DNA of 35,348 bases from contig JAILWO010000004.1 of NCBI GenBank assembly GCA_025698895.1, positions 193,936 to 229,283 on the forward strand. The letters run 5' to 3'. The stretch is from Rhizobiaceae bacterium (GTDB taxonomy: Bacteria > Pseudomonadota > Alphaproteobacteria > Rhizobiales > Rhizobiaceae). The first letter of the stretch is position 1; each line of letters opens with the position of its first letter. The notes beneath the pieces were generated by a model that saw nothing but the letters and a program-made list of their open reading frames with translations, was not told where the DNA came from and did no database searches. Position numbers and translations under genes: made by a program. Positions 24,053 through 32,740 of the stretch are shown here, one piece after another.

Positions 24053-24913
24053 ATGACCGACAGAATCTGGAAGCTCGCCCATGGCCGCGACATCGCGCTG
24101 GGATCGCGCGCCGTGATCATGGGCGTCGTCAACGTGACGCCCGACAGTTTTTCCGATGGCGGGCGTCACCTCGATCCGGCGCGCGCGGTCGACCATGCCA
24201 AGCGGATGATCGGGGAGGGCGCTTCGATCATCGATCTGGGCGGCGAATCGACCCGGCCGGGCGGCGACGCGGTCGGGGCGGAGGAGGAGCAGCGCCGCGT
24301 GCTGCCGGTGATCGCGCGCCTGGCGGCCGAGACGGACGTGCTCATCTCGGTCGACACCTACCGTTCCGAGACCGCCCGCAGGGCGATCGACGCCGGCGCG
24401 CATATCGTCAACGACGTGTGGGGCCTGCAGCGCGACCCGCAGATCGCCGGCCTTGCCGCCGCGCGCGGCGCCGGCCTGGTCATCATGCACAATGGACGCG
24501 ACCGGTTCCGCCTGGACGACCAGATCGATGACCAGGCCGCCTTTCTGGGCCGATCGCTGGAGATCGCCGACGCGGCGGGCGTGCCGCGCGAGCGGATCGT
24601 GCTCGATCCCGGCTTCGGCTTCGCCAAGGACGTCGACGACAATCTTGCCCTGATCGCGCGGTTCGCCGAGCTTCACCGGTTCGGCCTGCCGCTCCTGGCG
24701 GGCGTGTCGCGCAAGCGTTTCCTCGGCCATGTCACCGGCCGGACCGAAGCGGCGGAGCGCGACGTGGCGACGGCGGCGGCCAATGTGGCGCTGCGCCTGC
24801 GCGGAGCCGACATATTCAGGGTGCACGATGTCGCGATCCATCGCGACGCGCTGGCCGTCGCCGATGCTATCGTCGCGGCCGGGATCGCCGCGAGGAACCG
24901 CGCATGTACGTAA
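24053..24913 (+). CDS. folP: Dihydropteroate synthase
   Basis: Joins 6-hydroxymethyl-7,8-dihydropterin pyrophosphate to p-aminobenzoate, the step blocked by sulfonamides. The 286 residues show all DHPS signatures: GVVNVTPDSFSDGG, IIDLGGESTRPGG, SVDTYRSETARRAIDAGA with IVNDVWG, LDPGFGFAK, and the substrate-binding GVSRKRFLG. The middle motif reads VIMHN where most enzymes have LMHM, a small variation. Two in-frame ATGs compete. The one at 24041 follows GGGA with no spacing, while the one at 24053 has GGGAATGGA ending 7 bases before it, so I take 24053; the difference is four residues. The gene overlaps folB by 10 bases and heads the folP-folB-folK operon. Confidence 0.95.
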   Translation: MTDRIWKLAHGRDIALGSRAVIMGVVNVTPDSFSDGGRHLDPARAVDHAKRMIGEGASIIDLGGESTRPGGDAVGAEEEQRRVLPVIARLAAETDVLISVDTYRSETARRAIDAGAHIVNDVWGLQRDPQIAGLAAARGAGLVIMHNGRDRFRLDDQIDDQAAFLGRSLEIADAAGVPRERIVLDPGFGFAKDVDDNLALIARFAELHRFGLPLLAGVSRKRFLGHVTGRTEAAERDVATAAANVALRLRGADIFRVHDVAIHRDALAVADAIVAAGIAARNRACT

Positions 24914-25263
24914 TCAGGATGAAGAACTGCGCCTTCTTCGCGCGGCATGGCGTGCTCGACGCGGAGGAGACGCTCGGCCAGCGCTTCTATGTCGACGCCG
25001 AACTGACGGTGGTGCCCGACGCGGGGCTGGAGACCGACAGCATTGAGGGCACGGTCGACTACGGCGTGGCCTTTTCCGTCATCGAATCGATCGTGACTGG
25101 CCGCCGCCGCTTTCTCATCGAGGCGCTGGCGCTCGACGTGGCCAAGGCCCTCGTTGCCCGGTTCCCGCAGATCGGCAAGGCCGCGATCACGGTGCGAAAA
25201 CCCAACGCGCCGGTGGCCGGCGTGCTCGACCATGTCGAGGTGACGGTGGTCTGGCCTCTATGA
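24904..25263 (+). CDS. folB: Dihydroneopterin aldolase
   Basis: Cleaves 7,8-dihydroneopterin to 6-hydroxymethyl-7,8-dihydropterin and glycolaldehyde, feeding the folK step. The 119 residues fit the tunnelling-fold family: FFARHGVLDAEETLGQRFYVD at the N-terminus, VDYGVAFSVIESIV in the middle, IEALALDVAKALV, and VRKPNAPV with the conserved Lys near the C-terminus. The start (ATGTAC at 24904) lies 10 bases inside folP, and the stop overlaps the folK start by 4 bases, so all three are translationally coupled. Confidence 0.95.
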   Translation: MYVIRMKNCAFFARHGVLDAEETLGQRFYVDAELTVVPDAGLETDSIEGTVDYGVAFSVIESIVTGRRRFLIEALALDVAKALVARFPQIGKAAITVRKPNAPVAGVLDHVEVTVVWPL

Positions 25264-25772
25264 CGGAAGCCTATGTGGGGCTGGGCGGCAATGTCGGCGA
25301 TCCGCGCCGGGCGATGGCGCGCGCCCTCGACCTCCTCGACGCCGACCCGCAGGTGACGGTCTCGGCCGTGTCGCCGCTCTACCGCACGCCGCCCTGGGGC
25401 AAGACCGACCAGCCGGACTATCTGAACGCGGTGGCGCGGCTTGTCACCGGATTGACCGCGCGCGGGCTGATGGAGCGCTGCCTTGAGACCGAGCGGGCGC
25501 TCGGCCGGATACGCGGCGAACGCTGGGGACCCCGCCCGATCGATCTGGACCTGCTGCTTTTCGGCTCCGAGACGATCGAGGAGGACGGCCTGCACGTGCC
25601 TCATCCACGCATGGGCGAGCGCGCATTCGTCATGATCCCCCTGGCCGACATCACGCCCGGCCTGCGGCTTAAGGGCGTCGCGGCGGCCGAACTGGCCGCG
25701 TCGCTTCCGAGTGCCGGCATCGAACGGATCGCCGCATCCGGCGACTGGTGGAGGGCGGCGCGCGCGCAATAG
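25260..25772 (+). CDS. folK: 2-amino-4-hydroxy-6-hydroxymethyldihydropteridine diphosphokinase
   Basis: Transfers pyrophosphate from ATP to hydroxymethyl-dihydropterin, producing the substrate of FolP. The 170 residues carry YVGLGGNVGDP at the start (the family's ALGSNLGD site), YRTPPWG, YLNAVARL, the metal- and ATP-binding RWGPRPIDLDLLLFG, and PHPRMGERAFVMIPLADI. It is the last gene of folPBK. No clear terminator follows: the 159 bases to the convergent higA gene include short GC-rich inverted repeats but no T-run. Confidence 0.95.
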   Translation: MTEAYVGLGGNVGDPRRAMARALDLLDADPQVTVSAVSPLYRTPPWGKTDQPDYLNAVARLVTGLTARGLMERCLETERALGRIRGERWGPRPIDLDLLLFGSETIEEDGLHVPHPRMGERAFVMIPLADITPGLRLKGVAAAELAASLPSAGIERIAASGDWWRAARAQ

Positions 25773-25931
25773 CCGTCATCCGGCCGGGTTCGGCCGAGGC
25801 GTCAAAGGGCACGCTGGCACCAGGTGACGAGCTGCGGGAACGCAGGGGTGGCGAAAATAAGCGAGAGATTCTCCCCCGCCGATCTGTGCCAAGGTTGGCC
25901 AGCAGCCGGGGCAGGAAAATTCTGCCGCCGA

Positions 25932-26306
25932 TCACTCCGCTGCCGTCAGGTGATAGGGTCTGACAAGACAATCCGCCGGGATATGCCACTCGCTGCTCAG
26001 TTTGTGGATCATCTCCACGGTCAGAGCGCGCTTTCGGTTCAGCACCTCCGATGCGCGGGGGCGCGAGCCGAACAATGCCGCAAGATCGGCCTGCGTGCGT
26101 CCGGTATTCTCCATATGGGCCTTGAGCAGATCAACGGGCTCCGCCGGTTCAATGGGGAAGTGACGGTCCTCATAGTGTTCCACAAGGTCCACGAGGACAT
26201 CGAGTTCATCGCCTTCCGGGGTTCCCGGTTCGGCTCCCCATAGGGCGTCGATGCGGGTGAGGGCCGCTGTCAGGTCGTCGTTCGTGCGGATCGGACGGAT
26301 ATCCAT
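25932..26306 (-). CDS. higA: HigA-type antitoxin with XRE helix-turn-helix
   Basis: DNA-binding antitoxin of a HigBA module, expected to bind the HigB toxin and to repress its own promoter. The 124 residues have an N-terminal helical region (MDIRPIRTNDDLTAALTRID, then WGAEPGTPEGDELDVLVDLVEHYED) followed by a helix-turn-helix at about 60-105. The latter includes MENTGRTQADLAALFGSRPRASEVLNRKR, giving the layout of the E. coli HigA (YgjM) class. It is the second gene, 9 bases after the toxin frame, in the reverse order (toxin first) typical of hig loci. The likely operator is GTTCCC-N5-GGGAAC, present twice upstream. The frame is intact although the toxin appears damaged. Confidence 0.88.
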   Translation of the reverse strand: MDIRPIRTNDDLTAALTRIDALWGAEPGTPEGDELDVLVDLVEHYEDRHFPIEPAEPVDLLKAHMENTGRTQADLAALFGSRPRASEVLNRKRALTVEMIHKLSSEWHIPADCLVRPYHLTAAE

Positions 26307-26315
26307 CGTTCTCTC

Positions 26316-26594
26316 TCAAAATTGCGAGACGGTCAGCGCGTCAACCCTGTCATACTCGGCGTGAGTTCCGAGGAACTTCACAAACGCAACTCCACGCCGA
26401 AAGTCGAAGGCGCAGATCAGACGGAAATCGCCGCCGCCTATCTCAAAGCGGACCCGCTCCGCATTAAGCACCTTCGCCTTCGAGAATGCGGCTCGAATCT
26501 CGGCGGTGGTCGCCCAGGAGGCAGCGGCAGTGACCTGCATCCAGTGATCGAGGGAAGCGCGTGCGATGGGGTGCTTGTTCCCGAATTCCACCAC
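26316..26594 (-). CDS. higB: HigB-family mRNA interferase toxin, N-terminus cut off by an in-frame amber codon
   Basis: HigB toxins are ribosome-dependent mRNA endonucleases. The open frame from a GTG at 26594 codes for 92 residues with the family core: a helical N-terminal half (NKHPIARASLDHWM), FEIGGGDFRLICAFDF, FVKFLGTHAEYDRVDAL and a short tail. Extending the same frame upstream shows the expected start: ATG at 26616-26618 and codons for MRIIA, then TAG (26601-26603), then RTVVEFGNKHP. That matches the usual HigB N-terminus (M-x-I-I-x-[QRK]-[KR]-x-[LV]) with one stop codon in place of residue 6, and the full length would be 100 residues. An AAGG-like ribosome site precedes the ATG at 26618 and not the GTG. 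The gene is therefore either a pseudogene or survives by restart at GTG or by stop readthrough. Confidence 0.8.
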   Translation of the reverse strand: MVEFGNKHPIARASLDHWMQVTAAASWATTAEIRAAFSKAKVLNAERVRFEIGGGDFRLICAFDFRRGVAFVKFLGTHAEYDRVDALTVSQF

Positions 26595-26630
26595 TGTTCT
26601 CTAGGCGATAATACGCATATCTGCCTTTGT

Positions 26631-26647
26631 GTTCCCATATTGGGAAT
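26631..26647. promoter_or_regulatory. HigA operator copy 1 (palindrome)
   Basis: GTTCCC, 5-base spacer ATATT, GGGAAT: one mismatch from a perfect inverted repeat. It overlaps the proposed -10 element and ends 12 bases before the ancestral higB start, a placement suited to repression. Confidence 0.7.
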
Positions 26648-26673
26648 ATTGGATCATGCAAGCGGGAAGTAAA
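26645..26673 (-). promoter_or_regulatory. Putative higBA promoter
   Basis: On the minus strand: TTTACT (plus-strand 26668-26673), 17-base spacer, AATATT (26645-26650). Both hexamers match the sigma-70 consensus at 4 of 6 positions. The pair lies between the two palindromic operators and 27 bases from the ancestral toxin start. Confidence 0.55.
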
Positions 26674-26680
26674 CAGGGAT

Positions 26681-26697
26681 GTTCCCGATAGGGGAAC
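26681..26697. promoter_or_regulatory. HigA operator copy 2 (palindrome)
   Basis: GTTCCC, spacer GATAG, GGGAAC: a perfect 6-bp inverted repeat of the same design as copy 1. Its centre (26689) is exactly 50 bases from that of copy 1 (26639). It lies just upstream of the proposed -35 element. Confidence 0.7.
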
Positions 26698-26874
26698 GCA
26701 TAAGAAATGCCACGGCCCGGTGCGGATACTTCGTCTGGCCCTGTCGCGACGCGTGACATGACAGGTTTGCCATGGCTGGCCCGCCCTATTGCGGGGCTTC
26801 ATCGGACGACAGATGGTTCAAGGATTGGGAAAGGTGTCGAAGTGAGACCCAAGCCATCGGAAAGCGTTTTCCAA

Positions 26875-26949
26875 TGGTGGGCGATGCAGGGATTGAACCT
26901 GCGACCCCACCCGTGTGAAGGGTGTGCTCTCCCGCTGAGCTAATCGCCC
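26875..26949 (-). tRNA. tRNA-Val(CAC)
   Basis: 75 bases including an encoded CCA end. On the minus strand the acceptor stem is GGGCGAT (5') with ATCGCCC (3'). A D-arm with TAGCTCAGCGGGAGAGC follows, then an anticodon stem CACCC/GGGTG around loop TTCACAC, giving anticodon CAC (valine, codon GUG). A T-arm with GGTTCAATCC completes the cloverleaf. It sits between gph and the HigBA module. Confidence 0.97.
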
Positions 26950-26980
26950 GTCCGTGGGACATGCGCCCCGAACCGGGCGC

Positions 26981-27010
26981 GATATAGGCGGCGCGACGGG
27001 ATCAAGTCAA
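26981..27010 (-). promoter_or_regulatory. Promoter of tRNA-Val
   Basis: On the minus strand TTGACT (27005-27010), 18-base spacer, TATATC (26981-26986), placing transcription start some 25 bases before the tRNA. The -35 element overlaps the last codon and stop of gph. A GC-rich stretch just after the -10 fits the discriminator of a stringently controlled stable-RNA promoter. Confidence 0.65.
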
Positions 27011-27714
27011 GAACGTTCGCGGACCCCGCGCGTGCCTTGCGAGGCCGCGACGAGCCGTTCACCCGCCTCGACGGTCAGCTCGTCGAAATGGGAAATCACC
27101 AGGCTAGGCTCGAATTCGCGCACATGGCGGTCCGTATAGCCGAAATCCACCGCCGCCACCGGCAGGCCGGCGGCCTTGGCGGTGTCGATGTCGGTGCGCG
27201 AATCGCCCACCATCAGGCCCAGACCGGCATTGCCGCCGGCGCGCAGGATCGTCTCGGTGAGATGGCGCGGGTCGGGCTTGCGGAAGGCGAAGGTGTCGGC
27301 GCCGCAGATCGCCTGGAAGCGGTCCGAAAGCTCCAGCGACGCGATCAGCCGCAGCGCCAGCTCCTCCAGCTTGTTGGTGCAGATGGCGACGCGCCAGCCG
27401 GCCGAAGCGAAGCGGTCGATGGCGTCGAGCACGCCGGGATAGGGTCGCGAAAGGCCCGGCATCGTATCGCCGTAGCGCGCGATGAACACCTCCAGCAGGC
27501 GCGCCATGTCGCCGTCCTTCAGCACGCGTTTCTGGACGGCGTAGCAGCGCTCGATCATGGCGCGGCCGCCATGGCCGACATAGGGTCTGAGCCAGTCCGC
27601 GTCGGCGGCCGCCAGGCCTTCGCCGGCCAGCGTGTGGTTGATCGCCTCGATCAGGTCGGGCGCCGTGTCGATCAGGGTGCCGTCGAGGTCGAAGACGATG
27701 GTCGGCCTTGTCAT
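27007..27714 (-). CDS. gph: Phosphoglycolate phosphatase, HAD family
   Basis: Hydrolyses 2-phosphoglycolate, a by-product of DNA repair or oxygenase activity, to glycolate. The 235 residues carry HAD motif I with Asp9 and Asp11 ([14 protein letters not shown]), a helical cap domain (about 15-85, with [16 protein letters not shown]), motif II in CTNKLE, motif III Lys in RKPDPRHL and motif [16 protein letters not shown]. This is the Gph/PGP subgroup pattern. The ATG at 27714 has AAGGAGC about 11 bases upstream. It is divergent from rpiA with 104 bases between the starts. Substrate assignment within the HAD family is by similarity; other small phosphosugars are possible. Confidence 0.9.
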   Translation of the reverse strand: MTRPTIVFDLDGTLIDTAPDLIEAINHTLAGEGLAAADADWLRPYVGHGGRAMIERCYAVQKRVLKDGDMARLLEVFIARYGDTMPGLSRPYPGVLDAIDRFASAGWRVAICTNKLEELALRLIASLELSDRFQAICGADTFAFRKPDPRHLTETILRAGGNAGLGLMVGDSRTDIDTAKAAGLPVAAVDFGYTDRHVREFEPSLVISHFDELTVEAGERLVAASQGTRGVRERS

Positions 27715-27818
27715 GCGCTGTCGCTGCTCCTTCGCGCCGGGCGATAGCGGCCCCGTGCCGCCGGGGCAAGCCCGCGCGGCCTTTGCCGTTCGCGCCAAAG
27801 GTGCTAGGAGCGCCGCCG

Positions 27819-28541
27819 ATGACCGACGCCAGACAGCTCAAGATCGAGGCCGCGCGCGCCGCCCTTGCCCATGTGGGCGAGGGCATGCGGCTTGGAATCG
27901 GCACGGGCTCGACCGCCGAGGAGTTCGTGCGCCTGCTCGCGGCCGCGGTGGCCGACGGGCTGACCGTGATCGGCGTGCCGACCTCCGAGCGCACGGCCCT
28001 GCTGTGCCGCGACCTTGGCGTGCCGCTGTCGACGCTGGACGACACGCCCGAACTGGACCTCACCGTCGACGGCGCCGACGAGATCGACCCCGCCCTCAAT
28101 CTGGTCAAGGGCGGCGGCGGGGCGCTGCTGCGCGAGAAGATCGTCGCGGCCGCGTCGGTGCGGATGATCGTGATCGCCGACGAGACGAAGCTGGTCGAGG
28201 ATCTGGGGCGGTTCCCGCTGCCGATCGAGGTCAACCGCTTCGGCCTGCGCGCGACCGAGATCGCCGTCGCGGCGGCGGCCGAGACGCTGGGGCTGAGCGG
28301 CCCCATCACGCTTCGTCTGAAGGACGGCGAACCGTTCGGAACCGATGGCGGGCATCTGATCCTCGATGCATCTTTTGGCCTCATTCGCGATCCAAGAGCG
28401 CTGTCGTCGGCTCTGCACGCCATTCCCGGCGTGGTGGAGCACGGTCTTTTTCTGGGGATGGCGTCCGTGGCGATCGTCGCGGGCGAGGGCGGCGCAAGAA
28501 CGATCGGCGCGCGCGAGCAATCAGGGAGTATTCCGACATGA
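27819..28541 (+). CDS. rpiA: Ribose-5-phosphate isomerase A
   Basis: Interconverts ribose 5-phosphate and ribulose 5-phosphate in the pentose phosphate pathway. The 240 residues have [12 protein letters not shown] (phosphate-binding loop), [12 protein letters not shown], the catalytic [37 protein letters not shown], and [21 protein letters not shown] lies 8 bases before the ATG. The stop overlaps the start of the DUF2059 gene (ATGA), so the two are cotranscribed, an order common in rhizobia ahead of gor. Confidence 0.96.
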   Translation: MTDARQLKIEAARAALAHVGEGMRLGIGTGSTAEEFVRLLAAAVADGLTVIGVPTSERTALLCRDLGVPLSTLDDTPELDLTVDGADEIDPALNLVKGGGGALLREKIVAAASVRMIVIADETKLVEDLGRFPLPIEVNRFGLRATEIAVAAAAETLGLSGPITLRLKDGEPFGTDGGHLILDASFGLIRDPRALSSALHAIPGVVEHGLFLGMASVAIVAGEGGARTIGAREQSGSIPT

Positions 28542-29128
28542 CACATCCGTTCCGCGCAATCCGGATCGCGGCCTTTGCCGGCGCCCTCGCGCTGGCGTCG
28601 TTTCCGGCCGTCGCGCAGGACATTTCCGACTCGCATCTGAAGGCGGCGCGCGCGGCGATCAGCTCGATCAAGGCGACCAGCGAGTTCGATACGATCCTGC
28701 CGCAGGCGGCCGCCGCGCTGAAGCAGGAGCTGATCCGCAAGGACCCGAATCTGGAGAATCTCATCTCCAGGACGGTGAACGAAAAGACGATCGAGCTGGC
28801 CAGCCGCCGCGCCGATCTCGAGCGGGAGGCCGCGCTGGCCTATGCTCGCGTCTTTTCGGAGGAAGAACTCAACGCCATCGCGGACTTCTATACGTCGGAC
28901 GCCGGGCAGAAGCTGATCCAGGACGGTCCGATCGTGACGCGCGAGGTCATCCAGGCCGCCGAAATCTGGCAGACCGGCATCGCGCGCGACCTGGCCCAAT
29001 CCGTCGGACAGGCGATCGCGGAACAGGCGCCCGATTCGGCCGCGCAGGAGGCGACACCTCCCACCTTGGATGCGCCGGCCGCCGGGGCAGTGACGCCTCC
29101 GGCCGAGGGCGGCGCCGTCAATCAATAG
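28538..29128 (+). CDS. Exported DUF2059 protein
   Basis: A 196-residue protein with a signal peptide (cleavage probably after FPAVA, before QDISDSHL) and a mainly helical mature part. The DUF2059 pattern is visible in [23 protein letters not shown] and [26 protein letters not shown], the latter being the most conserved block of the family. The last 35 residues are Pro/Ala/Gly-rich and unstructured. Function is unknown; the protein is probably periplasmic. Its start overlaps the rpiA stop and a good terminator follows, so rpiA and this gene form a complete two-gene transcription unit. Confidence 0.88.
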   Translation: MTHPFRAIRIAAFAGALALASFPAVAQDISDSHLKAARAAISSIKATSEFDTILPQAAAALKQELIRKDPNLENLISRTVNEKTIELASRRADLEREAALAYARVFSEEELNAIADFYTSDAGQKLIQDGPIVTREVIQAAEIWQTGIARDLAQSVGQAIAEQAPDSAAQEATPPTLDAPAAGAVTPPAEGGAVNQ

Positions 29129-29160
29129 GCGACTTGCCCCGGCAACCCCGCCACCGACGA

Positions 29161-29184
29161 GCCCGGCCGACGCGCCGGGCTTTT
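29161..29184 (+). terminator. Rho-independent terminator after rpiA-DUF2059
   Basis: GCCCGGC (29161-29167), 6-base loop, GCCGGGC (29174-29180), then TTTT. It separates this unit from gor, whose start is 56 bases further on. Confidence 0.85.
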
Positions 29185-29239
29185 CATTTGGCGATCCGGC
29201 CCATAGATGTCCCTGACCGCCAACCGGGAGCCGGCCCAC

Positions 29240-30628
29240 ATGCCAGACCATGATTACGACCTCTTCGTCATCGGCGGCGGTTCGGGCGGCGTGCGCGCGG
29301 GCCGGCTGGCGGCGGCGATGGGCAAGCGCGTGGCGATCGCGGAGGAATACCGGTTCGGCGGCACCTGCGTGATCCGGGGCTGCGTGCCCAAGAAGCTGTT
29401 CGTCTATGCCTCGCAGTTCAGCGAGCATTTCGAGGATGCCGGCGGCTATGGCTGGAGCGTGTCGGGGACCTCGTTCGACTGGCCGACGCTGATCGCCAAC
29501 AAGGATCGGGAAATCGCGCGGCTGGAAGGGCTCTACCGCAAGGGGCTCGAAAACGCCGGCGCCTACATACTGGAAAGCCGGGCCGAACTGGTGGACGCGC
29601 ATACGGTGCGGATCGTCGCGGAAGATCGCTCCGTGACGGCGGGCATGATCCTGATCGCCACCGGCGGACGCCCGAACCCGCATGCCGCTCTGCCTGGACA
29701 CGAGCACTGCATCACCTCCAACGAGGCCTTCCATCTGGAAACGCTGCCCAAATCGATCATCATCGCCGGCGGCGGCTATATCGCGGTGGAATTCGCCAAT
29801 ATTTTCCACGGCCTCGGCGTGGACACCACGCTGGTCTATCGCGGCAAGGAGATCCTGCAGCGCTTCGACATGGACCTGCGCTCCGGCCTTCACGAGGCGA
29901 TGGAGGCCAAGGGCATCCGCATCCTGTGCCATACGATCTTCGATCGCATCGAACGCCGCGCCGACGGCCGGCTCGACGCGCATCTGTCGAACGGAGACAC
30001 GCTGGCGGCCGACCAGGTCATGCTGGCGCTCGGGCGCACGCCCAACACCGAAGGGCTCGGCCTGGACAGGGCCGGCGTGGAGACCGGCAAGGCCGACGAG
30101 ATCGTCGTCGACGACTATTCGCGCACCAGCGTCGACAACATCTACGCCATCGGCGACGTGACGAACCGGGTGCAACTCACGCCGGTCGCCATCCACGAGG
30201 CGATGTGCTTCGTCGACACAGTCTTCCGCGACCGGCCGACGAGCCCGGATCACGACTGCATCGCCACCGCCGTCTTCTCGCAGCCTGAGATCGGCACCGT
30301 CGGCCTGACCGAGGACGACGCGTGCAAGCGCCATCGGGAGATCGAGATCTATCGCGCCTCCTTCCGCCCGATGCGGCATACCTTGTCGGGCCGGCAGGAG
30401 AAGATGATGATGAAGCTGGTCGTCGAGGCTGCGTCGCGCAAGGTGCTCGGCGCGCACATACTCGGCCCCGACGCCGGCGAGATGGCCCAGATCCTGGCCA
30501 TTCCGATCAAGGCGGGACTGACCAAGGACGATTTCGACCGCACCATGGCGGTGCATCCGTCCGCTGCGGAGGAACTGGTCACGATGTACCAGCCGAGCTA
30601 TCGGGTGAAGGACGGCGAGCGCGTCTGA
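29240..30628 (+). CDS. gor: Glutathione-disulfide reductase
   Basis: NADPH-dependent reduction of glutathione disulfide in the cytoplasm. The 462-residue product has the FAD-binding GGGSGG near residue 12, the redox-active disulfide Cys43-Cys48 in GGTCVIRGCVPKK, the NADPH domain start GGGYIAVEFANIF, the second FAD motif GDVTNRVQLTPVA, and the C-terminal dimer motif HPSAAEE with His439 and Glu444 that completes the active site of the partner subunit. The ATG at 29240 is preferred because GGGAG lies 9 bases before it; an ATG at 29207 would add 11 residues. Glutathione supply ties in with the GST-like gene at the end of the window, but the two are not linked in an operon. Confidence 0.96.
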   Translation: MPDHDYDLFVIGGGSGGVRAGRLAAAMGKRVAIAEEYRFGGTCVIRGCVPKKLFVYASQFSEHFEDAGGYGWSVSGTSFDWPTLIANKDREIARLEGLYRKGLENAGAYILESRAELVDAHTVRIVAEDRSVTAGMILIATGGRPNPHAALPGHEHCITSNEAFHLETLPKSIIIAGGGYIAVEFANIFHGLGVDTTLVYRGKEILQRFDMDLRSGLHEAMEAKGIRILCHTIFDRIERRADGRLDAHLSNGDTLAADQVMLALGRTPNTEGLGLDRAGVETGKADEIVVDDYSRTSVDNIYAIGDVTNRVQLTPVAIHEAMCFVDTVFRDRPTSPDHDCIATAVFSQPEIGTVGLTEDDACKRHREIEIYRASFRPMRHTLSGRQEKMMMKLVVEAASRKVLGAHILGPDAGEMAQILAIPIKAGLTKDDFDRTMAVHPSAAEELVTMYQPSYRVKDGERV

Positions 30629-30742
30629 GGCGAGACGCCGCGTCTTTACCTCGCTGGCGACAATCTCTATGTCTGCGCCCGCCGCGCCGTGCGGCATCAC
30701 CACCCGCGCTCGTTGGCGGGACTGGATAAAGGAGACATGCCG

Positions 30743-32737
30743 ATGGCCGTCGCAGCCGAATCCCATTCCGTTTCGATCTCGTTTCCCGACGGCTCGCGCC
30801 GCGACTACGACGCCGCGACCAGCGGCCGCGATCTCGCCGAATCCATCTCCAAGTCGCTGGCCAAGAAGGCGGTCGCCTATGTGCTCGACGGCCAGCTGCG
30901 CGACCTTGCCGACCCGCTCGGCAAATCGGGCAGCGTCGAGATCCTGACCCGGGACGATCCGCGCGCGCTGGAACTCATCCGGCACGATTGCGCGCATGTG
31001 CTGGCCGAGGCCGTGCAGGAATTGTGGCCGGGCACGCAGGTGACGATCGGCCCCGTGATCGAGAACGGCTTCTATTACGATTTCGCGCGCGACACGCCGT
31101 TCACGCCGGACGATTTTCCCGTCATCGAAAAGAAGATGCGCGAGATCATCGGGCGCAACAAGCCCTTCACCAAGCAGGTGTGGGACCGCGAGAAGGCCAG
31201 GAAGGTCTTCGCCGACAAGGGCGAGACCTACAAGGTCGAGCTGATCGACGCCATCCCCGAGGACCAGGACCTCAAGATCTACGCGCAGGGCGACTGGTTC
31301 GACCTGTGCCGTGGCCCGCACATGACCTCGACCGGGCAGATCGGCGACGCCTTCAAGCTGATGAAGGTGGCCGGCGCCTACTGGCGCGGCGATTCGTCCA
31401 ATCCGATGCTGACGCGCATCTACGGCACGGCGTGGGCCTCGAAGGCGGAGCTCGACGACTATCTCCACATGCTGGAGGAGGCCGAGAAGCGCGACCACCG
31501 CCGGCTGGGCCGCGAGATGGACCTGTTCCACTTTCAGGAGGAGGGGCCGGGCGTCGTGTTCTGGCACGCCAAGGGCTGGAAGATGTTCCAGAACCTGATC
31601 TCCTATATGCGCCGGCGGCTGGGCGACGACTACGAGGAGGTCAACGCCCCGCAGATCCTCGACAAGAGCCTGTGGGAGACGTCGGGCCACTGGGGCTGGT
31701 ACCAGGAGAACATGTTCGCGGTGCGCTCGGCGCACACCTTCACCCATCCCGAGGACCCTGAGGCCGACCAGCGCATCTTCGCGCTCAAGCCGATGAACTG
31801 CCCCGGCCATGTCCAGGTCTTCAAGCATGGGTTGAAGTCGTACCGCGATCTGCCGATCCGGCTTGCCGAATTCGGCAATGTCCACCGCTACGAGGCGTCG
31901 GGCGCGCTGCACGGGCTGATGCGCGTGCGCGGCTTCACGCAGGACGACGCGCATGTGTTCTGCACGGAGGACCAGCTCGAGGCGGAGATCCTCAAGATCA
32001 ACGATCTGATGATGTCGGTCTACAAGGATTTCGGCTTCGACGAGGTCGAAGTGAAGCTCGCCACGCGGCCCGAAAAGCGCGTCGGCACCGACGCGATGTG
32101 GGACCACGCCGAGGAAATCCTCAAGCGCGCGCTGGAGAAGATGGCGCGCGAGGACAACCGCATCACCACCGGCATCAATGAGGGCGAGGGGACCTTCTAC
32201 GGCCCCAAGTTCGAATACACGCTCAAGGACGCGATCGGCCGCGAATGGCAGTGCGGCACCACCCAGGTCGACTTCAACCTGCCCGAGCGCTTCGGCGCCT
32301 TCTATATCGGCGCGGATTCCGAAAAGAAGCAGCCTGTGATGATCCATCGCGCCATCTGCGGCTCGCTGGAACGCTTCCTCGGCATCCTGATCGAGAGCCA
32401 TGCCGGCCACATGCCGCTGTGGTTCTCGCCGCTGCAGGTGGTGGTGGCGACTATTACCTCGGACGCCGACGACTATGCGGGCGAGGTGGTGGCGGCGCTG
32501 AAGAAGGCCGGCCTGTCGGCCGAGGCCGACCTGCGCAACGAGAAGATCAACTACAAGGTGCGCGAGCATTCGCTCGCCAAGGTGCCGGTGATCCTGGTGT
32601 GCGGCCGCCGCGAGGCGGAGGAGCGCTCGGTCAACATGCGCCGGCTCGGCTCGCGCGACCAGCAGGCGATGGCGCTCGACGCCGCGATCGCGGCACTGGT
32701 GGAGGAAGCCACCCCGCCGGACGTGGCGCGAGGGTAG
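30743..32737 (+). CDS. thrS: Threonine-tRNA ligase
   Basis: Charges tRNA-Thr and edits mis-attached serine. The 664 residues show the TGS domain at the N-terminus ([13 protein letters not shown] to about 65). The editing domain has zinc-site-like residues HDCAH (His81, His85) and CRGPH (Cys189, His193). The class II catalytic core has the zinc-binding Cys353 in [31 protein letters not shown] and motif 3 [17 protein letters not shown]. The anticodon-binding domain is at the C-terminus (from about 565). Two ATGs are 6 bases apart. AAAGGAG (30728-30734) is 8 bases from the one at 30743 but only 2 from the one at 30737, which decides the start. The stop lies 3 bases from that of the convergent LysR gene. 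Confidence 0.97.
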   Translation: MAVAAESHSVSISFPDGSRRDYDAATSGRDLAESISKSLAKKAVAYVLDGQLRDLADPLGKSGSVEILTRDDPRALELIRHDCAHVLAEAVQELWPGTQVTIGPVIENGFYYDFARDTPFTPDDFPVIEKKMREIIGRNKPFTKQVWDREKARKVFADKGETYKVELIDAIPEDQDLKIYAQGDWFDLCRGPHMTSTGQIGDAFKLMKVAGAYWRGDSSNPMLTRIYGTAWASKAELDDYLHMLEEAEKRDHRRLGREMDLFHFQEEGPGVVFWHAKGWKMFQNLISYMRRRLGDDYEEVNAPQILDKSLWETSGHWGWYQENMFAVRSAHTFTHPEDPEADQRIFALKPMNCPGHVQVFKHGLKSYRDLPIRLAEFGNVHRYEASGALHGLMRVRGFTQDDAHVFCTEDQLEAEILKINDLMMSVYKDFGFDEVEVKLATRPEKRVGTDAMWDHAEEILKRALEKMAREDNRITTGINEGEGTFYGPKFEYTLKDAIGREWQCGTTQVDFNLPERFGAFYIGADSEKKQPVMIHRAICGSLERFLGILIESHAGHMPLWFSPLQVVVATITSDADDYAGEVVAALKKAGLSAEADLRNEKINYKVREHSLAKVPVILVCGRREAEERSVNMRRLGSRDQQAMALDAAIAALVEEATPPDVARG

Positions 32738-32740
32738 GGG

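Noticed and set aside
26859-26872. GGAAA-GCGT-TTTCC hairpin just after tRNA-Val as a terminator
   Set aside because: Only 5 A/G-T/C pairs and no T-run on the minus strand; too weak to call.
26707-26943. A 78-codon plus-strand frame ending in tRNA-Val
   Set aside because: Its last third is the tRNA gene read in antisense; no ribosome site or family resemblance.
25773-26949. HigBA as part of an element integrated at tRNA-Val
   Set aside because: The tRNA 3' end faces the module, but no second copy of the tRNA end appears on the far side, and there is no integrase or other cargo.
27104-32569. A 1821-codon open frame on the minus strand
   Set aside because: It runs antisense to rpiA, the DUF2059 gene, gor and thrS and through gph in a wrong phase. 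Its translation is Arg/His/Asp-rich low-complexity sequence without motifs, while the genes beneath it have full catalytic motifs. It is a codon-bias shadow.
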